A stretch of DNA of 64,000 bases from Lysobacteraceae bacterium NML95-0200. GTDB lineage: Bacteria; Pseudomonadota; Gammaproteobacteria; Xanthomonadales; Xanthomonadaceae. The DNA lies in NCBI GenBank assembly GCA_002798255.1, contig NWQQ01000006.1, positions 19,282 to 83,281 on the forward strand. Direction: 5' to 3'. Of the stretch, positions 10,463 through 16,727 are shown in pieces. Made by a program: the position numbers and the translations under genes. Below the pieces are notes generated by a model. That model made no database searches and was not told where the DNA came from. It worked only from the letters and a program-made list of their open reading frames with translations. Each line of letters starts with the position of its first letter. Positions within the stretch are counted from its first letter, which is position 1.

Positions 10463-11275
10463 ATGTCCCGCAAGCCTTACCCCAGTGATGTCAGCGACGA
10501 AGAATGGAGCTTTGTCGCACCCTACCTCATCTTGATGGCTCAAGATGCGCCGCAGCGTCAGCACGATCTGCGTGAAGTGTTCAATGCGCTGCGTTGGTTG
10601 GTACGTGCAGGCGCCCCCTGGCGCATGCTGCCCAATGACCTGCCACCGTGGGAAGCTGTGTATCAGCAAAGCAGGCGCTGGCTGGATGCAGGTTGTTTCG
10701 AAGCCATCGTCTCGGATCTGCGCTCCATCATTCGAGTCGCCCAAGGTCGGCAGGGGCAGCCAAGCGCTATGGCCATCGATGGCCGCACCCTGCAATCCAG
10801 TTGCGAGAGTGGAGCTCGGGCTGGCTATGACGGCTACAAGCGCCGCAAAGGCTCCAAGGTGCACATGGCTGTGGACACGCTGGGGCATTTGCTGGCCTTG
10901 CATGTCACGCCCGCCAACGCGCAGGAGCGCGATCAAGTCGATGCGCTGTGCCAGGCGGTGCAACAGGCAACGGGAAAGCGCGTGCGCAAGGCTTGGGCAG
11001 ATCAAGGCTACACGGGGCAAAAAGCCCGGGATGCGGCGGCGCAAAACGGCATTGCCCTGGAGGTGGTGAAGTTGCGCGAAGCGAAAAAGGGGTTTGTTCT
11101 GCTGCCAAGGCGCTGGGTGGTGGAACGCAGCTTTGGCTGGCTTGCCCGCTTCAGGCGCCTGTCCCGTGATTACGAACGATTGCCGGACGTGCTGGGGGGA
11201 TTGCACTTTGTGGTCTTCGCCATTCTCATGTTACCCAATGCCATGCCCTTGATTCGATTGGCACAAAGTTCATAA
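10463..11275 (+). CDS. IS5-family DDE transposase
   Basis: The 270-aa protein cuts and rejoins the ends of the surrounding element. It starts MSRKPYPSDVSDEEW, the usual start for this family; an earlier in-frame ATG at 10412 would lie in the left inverted repeat. The N-terminal part resembles the DUF4096 helix-turn-helix region. The RNase H-like core shows AIDGRTLQSS (first Asp), KAWADQGYTGQ (second Asp) and WVVERSFGWLARFRRL (Glu), so the DDE triad is intact. There is no frameshift; this is a single-ORF member. Confidence 0.93.
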   Translation: MSRKPYPSDVSDEEWSFVAPYLILMAQDAPQRQHDLREVFNALRWLVRAGAPWRMLPNDLPPWEAVYQQSRRWLDAGCFEAIVSDLRSIIRVAQGRQGQPSAMAIDGRTLQSSCESGARAGYDGYKRRKGSKVHMAVDTLGHLLALHVTPANAQERDQVDALCQAVQQATGKRVRKAWADQGYTGQKARDAAAQNGIALEVVKLREAKKGFVLLPRRWVVERSFGWLARFRRLSRDYERLPDVLGGLHFVVFAILMLPNAMPLIRLAQSS

Positions 11276-11282
11276 CACGCTC
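11265..11282 (-). repeat. Right terminal inverted repeat of the IS element
   Basis: This is the partner of 10408-10425. Its last base forms part of the stop codon of the neighbouring transpeptidase gene. Confidence 0.88.
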
Positions 11283-12424
11283 TAAGGAATCAAGCTCACC
11301 GGGGTACCTTGTGAAACGGCACTGGACACTTGCAGTACCGACCAGTTGGTCATGCGGATGCAGCCATTGGAGTGGCTCTTGCTGATGTTACCGGGTTCGG
11401 GGGTGCCGTGAATGCCGTAGTGCGGTTTGGACAGTCCCATCCACATCACTCCGACCGGGCTGTTGGGGCCGGGCGGCAGGGTGGCACGCGGGCCGGGGGC
11501 GGCGCCTTTGAACAGCGCCGGGTTGTAGTTGTAATGCGGGTTGCGCGCCACGCTGCGCAGTTCCCACTGGCCGATGGGCAGCGGGTCGCGCTCGCTGCCG
11601 GTGCTGACCGGGAACTGGGCATAGACCTTGCCCTCGTGGTTGATGAGCATCAGCAGTTTGGCCGCATCCGACACCACAATCCGGGTGGCCTGCGGCAGTG
11701 CCGGAATATCCAGCACATTCGGCACGATGATTTGCGCGCCCGCGCGGCTCATGTCCACACCGGGGTTCAATGCTTGCAGGGCGGCGGGGCGGATGTGGAA
11801 TTTCTCGCCCAGGGCTTCCAGCACGTTGTTATAGGACAGTGCCGGGAGTTTGGCCTTGCCATACATGCTGCCCGGAATCGGGCGGAACGGGCCCTTCACA
11901 TCCTGCTCAGTCAGCACATAGTGCTGCAAGGCCGGGCCATATTTTTCCAGCGCCGCCCAGGTGTCTTCATCCAGCCGCCCGCTTACCGGCAACCCGGCAA
12001 GCCGCTGGAAGCCGCCAATGGCGCGCACGGTATTGGTGCCGCTGCGGCCATCTATTTCGCCGGGCGATACCCAGGCTCTATCCATCAATACCTGCGCCCG
12101 CAGCAGGCCGATAAAGCCTTCGCGTTCATTGCGGATGTCTGCCGCCATCGGCACTGGCGGTGGCAGTGGCGGCTCGGCCTGTTGCAGCGATTGCGCATCA
12201 CGCTCAGGCAGCGGCACCTCGTCCTGGGAGAGCACCTGCGCCTCAGGCTCGGGCGCCACGGCATCTTCGGGCGGCAGCGGCTCGGGCTCTGGCTCCGGTT
12301 CGGACGGCAGCGATGGCGGCGGCATTGGCTGCATCGGAACCGGGGTTTGTGCAGCCGCCGGAAGCTGCGGCGAGGCCAGCAGCGCCGCCAGTGCCACGCT
12401 GAAAATACGGATGAATGAAAACAT
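11282..12424 (-). CDS. Exported L,D-transpeptidase (YkuD domain)
   Basis: A periplasmic enzyme expected to make 3-3 peptidoglycan cross-links or attach proteins to peptidoglycan. The preferred ATG at 12424 has GGAGAGGG upstream and gives 380 aa. There is a signal peptide (1-25, ending PAAA), a Pro/Glu-rich linker with PEPEPEP repeats (about 30-90), a peptidoglycan-binding domain (about 93-165), and a C-terminal YkuD catalytic domain with HGTPEPGN and SHSNGCIRMTN holding the catalytic Cys. The order SP-linker-PGB-YkuD resembles the YcfS/ErfK group. The stop codon is TAG, made from the TA target site plus the last base of the IS element; the protein end is not changed. Confidence 0.93.
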   Translation of the reverse strand: MFSFIRIFSVALAALLASPQLPAAAQTPVPMQPMPPPSLPSEPEPEPEPLPPEDAVAPEPEAQVLSQDEVPLPERDAQSLQQAEPPLPPPVPMAADIRNEREGFIGLLRAQVLMDRAWVSPGEIDGRSGTNTVRAIGGFQRLAGLPVSGRLDEDTWAALEKYGPALQHYVLTEQDVKGPFRPIPGSMYGKAKLPALSYNNVLEALGEKFHIRPAALQALNPGVDMSRAGAQIIVPNVLDIPALPQATRIVVSDAAKLLMLINHEGKVYAQFPVSTGSERDPLPIGQWELRSVARNPHYNYNPALFKGAAPGPRATLPPGPNSPVGVMWMGLSKPHYGIHGTPEPGNISKSHSNGCIRMTNWSVLQVSSAVSQGTPVSLIP

Positions 12425-12551
12425 CAAGTCCCTCTCCAAGGATAGGCATCCTGCCAGGCAGTTGATGCGAATGATACGGCGAAAACGGATTTGTCGGCCA
12501 AGGCCGCGCGCCGTATCCTGTCACGCAGTTTGACTACTGAATCTGAACGCC

Positions 12552-12788
12552 ATGTCCGACACCCCACCCGACCGTCTCAGCAACGACCCGCGCAGCAAGT
12601 TTTACGATTCGTCCCTGCTGGAGCGCGGCATTGGCATCCGTTTCAACGGTGAGGAGCGCAACAATGTCGAGGAATACTGCATCAGCGAGGGCTGGATTCG
12701 CGTCGCCGCTGGCCGTGCACTGGATCGTCGTGGCCAGCCGATGACCCTCAAGCTCAGGGGTACGGTAGAGGCTTATTTTCGTAGCTGA
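12552..12788 (+). CDS. DUF3297 family small protein
   Basis: A 78-aa soluble protein, MSDTPPDRLSNDPRSKFYD..., with FNGEERNNVEEYCISEGWI and VAAGRALDRRGQP, which I recognise as the DUF3297 family. Its function is not established. It is convergent with xerC, with only one base between the two stop codons, and divergent from the L,D-transpeptidase gene. Confidence 0.85.
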   Translation: MSDTPPDRLSNDPRSKFYDSSLLERGIGIRFNGEERNNVEEYCISEGWIRVAAGRALDRRGQPMTLKLRGTVEAYFRS

Positions 12789-12789
12789 T

Positions 12790-13680
12790 TCAATCGGCAC
12801 CTGATTTCTTGCGGCGCGCGCGCGGATGCGCGCCGTCGTAAACCCTGGACAGGTGCTGAAAGTCCAGATGGGTATAAATCTGGGTGGCGGCAATATCCGC
12901 ATGCCCCAGCAGTTCTTGCACGCCACGCAAATCACCGGAGGACTCCAGCACATGCGTGGCAAAGCTATGCCGCAGCAAATGCGGATGCACGCGCTTGTAA
13001 ATGCCCTGACGCGGCGCCAGTTGCTTGATGCGCAGCTGCACCGCGCGCTGGCTGATGGGCTTGCCAGCATTGCGCCCTGGAAAAACCGGATTATCCGGCG
13101 CGCCTTGCGATTCGGCCTGCCATTGCTGCAAAGCCTTGCAGGCATAAGAGCCGACCGGCACGATGCGCTCACGGCTGCCTTTGCCCAGCACTTGCACAAG
13201 ACCCTGGGCAAAATCCAGATCACGCCAGCGCAGCGCGCACAATTCCGAAAGGCGCAGGCCGGAGGAATAAAACAGCTCCAGCATCGCCCGGTCTCGCGTG
13301 CCCAGCGGCGCATCCTGTGGCACTTCCACCAGCTTCATCGCCTCGTCCACATCCAGCACCTGCGGCAGTTTGCGCGCCGCCTTGGGGGCGCGAATGCCGG
13401 CTGCCGGATTGCGCGCCAGATGGCCGTTTTTCAGCATCCATGCAAAAAAGCTGCGACAGGCCGAGAGCCTTCTCTGCACGCTTCTGGCGGAAAGCCCGTG
13501 ACGATGCTGGTGGGCGATAAAGGCGCGGATATGCTCGCCATCAAGCGCCGCCACATCGCTGATGGATTGCTGCTCGCACCACTGCTGCAAGGCCGCCAGG
13601 TCATGGCGATAGGCATCCAGCGTATGTACCGACATGCGCCGCTCGACTTCCAGATGCGCAAGGAAACTGGCGATATTCAT
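12790..13680 (-). CDS. xerC: Tyrosine recombinase XerC
   Basis: Acts with XerD at dif to resolve chromosome dimers. The 296-aa protein has an N-terminal SAM-like core-binding domain (about 1-90) and a catalytic domain with all expected residues: Arg in SSGLRLSEL, Lys in LGKGSRER, His and Arg in HLLRHSFATH, His in LGHADIAATQ, and the nucleophilic Tyr in IYTHLD. It lies 18 bases after DUF484 in the classic dapF-DUF484-xerC order. Confidence 0.96.
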   Translation of the reverse strand: MNIASFLAHLEVERRMSVHTLDAYRHDLAALQQWCEQQSISDVAALDGEHIRAFIAHQHRHGLSARSVQRRLSACRSFFAWMLKNGHLARNPAAGIRAPKAARKLPQVLDVDEAMKLVEVPQDAPLGTRDRAMLELFYSSGLRLSELCALRWRDLDFAQGLVQVLGKGSRERIVPVGSYACKALQQWQAESQGAPDNPVFPGRNAGKPISQRAVQLRIKQLAPRQGIYKRVHPHLLRHSFATHVLESSGDLRGVQELLGHADIAATQIYTHLDFQHLSRVYDGAHPRARRKKSGAD

Positions 13681-13698
13681 GACCCGGGTTGCAAACCC

Positions 13699-14379
13699 TT
13701 ATGCCGCCGCCTGCCATCTGCCCAGCGCCGCCGCAAAGGCCTCGCCCATCATCCGCAAGAACAGCGTGCCCATGCCGGGGAAAAAGCGGTTAGGCTCACG
13801 GCTGCCAACGGCAATCAGGCCAATCCCCGGCAAGGCCAGCAGGGCGCTGGACTGCACTTCGCCCGCCGCATCGGCATACAGCAGCTTGTTTTTATCCGGG
13901 TTCAGCCGTCCGCATAGAGGCTCGCCACTGGCCAGCACATCGCGGAAGGGTTGCAGCGCCTCGTCACTTTCTGGCAGATAGCGCAGCCATTCGCTTTCCT
14001 GCAAATCCTCCACTCTGGAGAACAGCACCAAGCGCACCAGGTCGCCCTGAAAATCTTCGGTAAGACTGGCCGCCATCGCCTGCACGGTGTCGGCGGCACT
14101 GCGCTGCGCCATCAAGGCCAGCGTGAGCTGATGGGTACGCACCGCCAGGCGCTCGTTTTCTTGCGCATTGGCAAACAGCTCATGCAGACGGCGGTTCAAC
14201 TCGCGGTTCTTGTCGCGCAGCACATCCAGCTGGTAGCTGGCCAGCGAGGCCGTACCGCCATTTTGCCGCGGCACGGTCAGAATCATGGCAAGGTCAGGAA
14301 ACTGGCGCAGAAAATCAGGATGGCGGCGCAACCAGGCGGCGACTTCATGACCGCCGGACTTTTCTTCTTGATGACTCAT
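13699..14379 (-). CDS. DUF484 family protein
   Basis: A 226-aa GAF-like protein of the YigA/DUF484 family, found between dapF and xerC in many proteobacteria and without a settled function. The start chosen is ATG at 14379 (MSHQEEKSG), which overlaps the dapF stop by four bases; a longer in-frame opening from 14475 would lie inside dapF. Visible family features are VAAWLRRHPDFLRQFPDLA near the N-terminus, a short coiled region (RDKNRELNRRLHELFANAQ), and FFPGMGTLFLRMMGE near the C-terminus. Confidence 0.92.
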   Translation of the reverse strand: MSHQEEKSGGHEVAAWLRRHPDFLRQFPDLAMILTVPRQNGGTASLASYQLDVLRDKNRELNRRLHELFANAQENERLAVRTHQLTLALMAQRSAADTVQAMAASLTEDFQGDLVRLVLFSRVEDLQESEWLRYLPESDEALQPFRDVLASGEPLCGRLNPDKNKLLYADAAGEVQSSALLALPGIGLIAVGSREPNRFFPGMGTLFLRMMGEAFAAALGRWQAAA

Positions 14380-15230
14380 GCAGCAACAGACTCCATAAAA
14401 CGGGCATCGGTGACACCCTGATAAACAAATGTGGCCGGGCCTTGCATCAAAATCCCGCTGCAAGCATCCGGCCACTCGATATGCAATAGGCCGCCGGGCA
14501 AATCCACCTGCACGCGACGCGCAATACGCCCGCGCCGCATCAGGATGGCCGCCGCCGCGCAGGCGCCACTGCCGCAGGCCAGGGTTTCTCCGGCACCGCG
14601 CTCGTAAACGCGCAGGGCGATATGCGCCGGGCTCAATACTTCAGCAAAACCGACATTGACCGAATCCGGAAAGTAATCGCTAGCCTGCAAGGCATGTGCA
14701 GTGGGCGCGATATCCAGACACGCAAGCCCGGTGACTTCCAGCAAGGCATGCGGGTTGCCCATCGAGGCGGCGCCAATGCGGTAACTTGCGCCGCCGATTT
14801 CGAGCGCATATTCATGCGCGGCATTCGCAAAGCCCTGCAGCGGAATATCCGCGGGTGCAAAACGCGGAACGCCCATGTCGATACGCCACTGCCCATCGGC
14901 CATGCGCTCAGCCCGATGCAGGCCGGCGGGGGATTCCAGCAGCAACGCTGTAGCGGCCGTGCCGGTTTGCCGTGCATACCACGCGGCCACACAGCGCGCG
15001 CCATTGCCGCACTGCCCGGCCAGGCTGCCATCGGCATTCCAGATGCGATAGCGCACATCCGCTTTGGGCGATGTCGGCGGCTCGATGGTCAGAATCTGGT
15101 CACAGCCCACGCCACGCTGCCGGTCGGCCAGCATGCGGCAAAACGCAGCACCAGGTTCAGCTTGACCGGCGCGCAAGTCCAGCACGACAAAATCATTGCC
15201 CGCGCCGTGCATTTTGCAAAAAGCCTGCAT
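14376..15230 (-). CDS. dapF: Diaminopimelate epimerase
   Basis: Converts LL- to meso-diaminopimelate for lysine and peptidoglycan synthesis. The 284-aa protein has both active-site cysteines, one in CGNGARCVA and one in LACGSGACAAA, in the expected halves. It starts MQAFCKMHGAGNDFVV, the canonical N-terminus. It follows lptM by three bases and overlaps the DUF484 start. Confidence 0.96.
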   Translation of the reverse strand: MQAFCKMHGAGNDFVVLDLRAGQAEPGAAFCRMLADRQRGVGCDQILTIEPPTSPKADVRYRIWNADGSLAGQCGNGARCVAAWYARQTGTAATALLLESPAGLHRAERMADGQWRIDMGVPRFAPADIPLQGFANAAHEYALEIGGASYRIGAASMGNPHALLEVTGLACLDIAPTAHALQASDYFPDSVNVGFAEVLSPAHIALRVYERGAGETLACGSGACAAAAILMRRGRIARRVQVDLPGGLLHIEWPDACSGILMQGPATFVYQGVTDARFMESVAA

Positions 15231-15233
15231 GGC

Positions 15234-15401
15234 TTAGCGGCCATCCTCATCCTGGCCGGCGGCGCTATCCGGCGCGGGCGCCTGCTCTGCAGGGGCTTCC
15301 ACCGGCACCGGCTTTTGCGGCAGGGTCAGCGGGCCTTTGTTGCCGCAAGCAGGCAGAACGAAAATCAGGGCGAAAGGTACAAGGCGGAAAATCTTTTTCA
15401 T
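15234..15401 (-). CDS. lptM: Small LPS-assembly lipoprotein LptM (YifL-like)
   Basis: A 55-codon gene immediately before dapF. The product, beginning MKKIFRLVPFALIFVLPACG, has a lipoprotein signal with the acylated Cys at residue 19, followed by the LptM hallmark CGNKGPL and a Pro/Ala-rich tail ending GQDEDGR. In E. coli LptM assists oxidative maturation of the LPS translocon LptD. The lipobox is LPAC rather than LAAC, a mild deviation. The position next to dapF matches yifL in enterobacteria. Confidence 0.88.
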   Translation of the reverse strand: MKKIFRLVPFALIFVLPACGNKGPLTLPQKPVPVEAPAEQAPAPDSAAGQDEDGR

Positions 15402-15425
15402 ATGCAGATGGTACTCAAAGCCGCC

Positions 15426-15716
15426 TTACTCGGGGCGATGCCAAAGCCAAACCGCCACAACCGCCATCACCGCAATACCGGGCAAAGCGTGCAATGGCTT
15501 GGGCAGGAGGAGCAGCATCAGCAGGGCAGAGAGCGACATCATCAACACTGCCAGCCACTTGGCTCGCCGACTGATGCGCCCCCCATCCTGCCAGTCGCGA
15601 AGAGCAGGACAAACGGCACGGTGGGCAGGCCGGGCAGGAAGATGCCGATGATGAAGGCCAAGACTCAAATAGGCCAGCAACCACCAAAACGGGCGTGTGA
15701 TGCAAGGCCGTGGCAT
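15426..15716 (-). pseudogene. Degraded YbaN/DUF454 inner-membrane protein gene
   Basis: The frame stays open for 96 codons but only its two ends look like DUF454. The start (PFWWLLAYLSLG) and the end (DWQDGGRISRRAKW... then WLWHRP) are in one frame. The conserved middle, IIGIFLPGLPTVPFVLL, is readable only in a shifted frame over about 15612-15665. Roughly 20-25 residues normally found between that block and the DWQDGG segment are missing. A frameshift and an internal deletion together restore the frame, so the encoded protein lacks the family core and is probably non-functional. Confidence 0.72.
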
Positions 15717-15837
15717 GCGACTCCGGGAAATACCAGCAAAGGGATGCCATTTTCACCGATTCCGGGCAGTGCGGATGCGATGAAAGCGCCGGGCGCGTCC
15801 CTCACACGGTCATCTTGCGCAAAGTCGCAACCAAAGC

Positions 15838-15873
15838 CCGTCACCCTGCGCGTAGTCGCTTAGGTCTTTGCGG
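15838..15873 (+). repeat. Degenerate REP-like hairpin, family 2
   Basis: It begins CGTCACCCTGCGCGTAGTCGC, closely matching the intact copy near 16598. The right arm is degraded. A more diverged copy (TCATCTTGCGCAAAGTCGCA) lies near 15809-15829. Confidence 0.55.
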
Positions 15874-15883
15874 GCGCCGCAAG

Positions 15884-16192
15884 AGATTCTGCGACGGCGC
15901 TACGCTTGCGCAGAATGACAGGGCGATTTTGCTATTGCTCTTGCTTTTGCTTTCCTCCCTGTTCGGACGCGCCGAGTACCACAGCGACCAATGGAAGAAG
16001 GCTGGGCTTTGTTTGAGCAGCGCGAAGCGATGCGAGCTTGCTCTGCCGCCATTGGTCGCGAGGAACGCAGGGCACCTTGCGCAGCAAGGCGCGGGAACCA
16101 GGGCTGTTTTCTTTGCTTCATCTTTGCCAACAAAGAAAGTAAGTGCGCCGCCGGGCGCAGTCCCGGCATTGAACAAACAACAGAAGCTCAAA
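15884..16192 (+). repeat. Tandem structured repeat, copy A (309 bp)
   Basis: Opens with an inverted pair ATTCTGCG...CGCAGAAT (15886-15916). It contains CCTTGCGCAGCAAGG and CCGGGCGCAGTCCCGG hairpins and a degenerate CTTTG/CAAAG palindrome. It is very similar to copy B along its whole length, including the block CATTGGTCGCGAGGAACGCA. Confidence 0.85.
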
Positions 16193-16502
16193 AGATTCTG
16201 CGATTACGCTTCGCTTGCGCAGAATGACGGCTGCCTTTGCTCTTGCTTTTGCTTTTGTCTTCCGCCCTGTTCGGACGCGCCGAGTACCGCAGCGGCCAAT
16301 GGGAGAAGGCTGGGCTTTGTTTGAGCAACGCACAGCGATGCGAGTTTGCCCTGCCGCCATTGGTCGCGAGGAACGCAGGGCACCTTGCGCAGCAAGGCGC
16401 GGGAGCCAGGGCTGGTTTCTTTGCCTCCTTTCTTTGCCAGCAAAGAAAGGAGGTGCGCTGCCGGGCGCAGTCCCGGCGTTGAGAAAACATCGAAAACCCC
16501 GA
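16193..16502 (+). repeat. Tandem structured repeat, copy B (310 bp)
   Basis: The second copy, starting exactly where copy A ends. Hairpins are better preserved here: ATTCTGCG...CGCAGAAT at the start, CCTTGCGCAGCAAGG, the perfect palindrome CCTTTCTTTG-CCAG-CAAAGAAAGG (16427-16450), and GCCGGGCGCAGTCCCGGC. Confidence 0.85.
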
Positions 16503-16549
16503 AGATTCTGCGATTACGCTTCACTTGCGCAGAATGACAGGGTGATTTT
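16503..16549 (+). repeat. Truncated third copy of the tandem repeat (leading hairpin only)
   Basis: Repeats only the first 45 or so bases of the unit, including the ATTCTGCG / CGCAGAAT inverted pair, and then diverges. A further degraded version lies at about 16642-16672 (CTCTGCAATTACTCGGCTTG and following bases). Confidence 0.75.
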
Positions 16550-16596
16550 TCAGATTCGACAAGCCCCGTCGCCTTGCGCAAGCCACACCCACAACC

Positions 16597-16625
16597 CGTC
16601 ACCCTGCGCGAAGTCGCAGGGTCTA
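16597..16625 (+). repeat. REP-like hairpin, family 2, intact copy
   Basis: The sequence ACCCTGCG-CGAAGT-CGCAGGGT forms a perfect 8-bp stem with a 6-base loop. Related degraded copies lie at 15838-15873 and near 15809. Confidence 0.65.
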
Positions 16626-16682
16626 TGCAAGCTGCAAGAAAGCTCTGCAATTACTCGGCTTGGGCAGAATGCCCGCCATTTG

Positions 16683-16709
16683 AAACGCCGGGCATAAAGC
16701 CCGGCGTTT
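16683..16709 (-). terminator. Rho-independent terminator after the oligopeptidase B gene
   Basis: A perfect 11-bp stem, AAACGCCGGGC and GCCCGGCGTTT, with the 5-base loop ATAAA, 18 bases past the stop codon of the minus-strand gene at 16728. Confidence 0.8.
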
Positions 16710-16727
16710 GGGTCTTGCAAGGCGGCC

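Larger units (their letters stand above)
10408..11282 (+). mobile_element. Complete IS5-family insertion sequence, 875 bp
   Basis: One transposase gene is bounded by terminal inverted repeats. The left end reads GAGCGTGTTATGCACTTT and the reverse complement of the right end reads GAGCGTGTTATGAACTTT, matching at 17 of 18 positions. A TA dinucleotide flanks both sides (10406-10407 and 11283-11284), consistent with the short TA duplications of the IS427-type branch. The element looks intact and potentially active. It lies between the converging etfA and L,D-transpeptidase genes. Confidence 0.9.
15717..16727. repeat. Gene-free repeat region with structured repeats
   Basis: About 1 kb without a credible gene. 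It holds two tandem copies of a roughly 310-bp unit, a truncated third copy, several REP-like hairpins of two families, and a terminator at the right end. Open frames of 60-160 codons run in several frames through the repeats, but they mirror one another between copies, lack ribosome sites and resemble no family I know, so I do not call them. Confidence 0.8.

Noticed and set aside
15884..16549. Possible CRISPR array.
   Set aside because: The period is about 310 bp with only two full copies and almost identical contents; there are no short repeats with unique spacers and no cas genes.
15841..16697. Overlapping small ORFs (60-160 codons, both strands) in the repeat region.
   Set aside because: They duplicate one another between repeat copies, change frame between them and have no ribosome sites; they follow from the repeats rather than coding selection.
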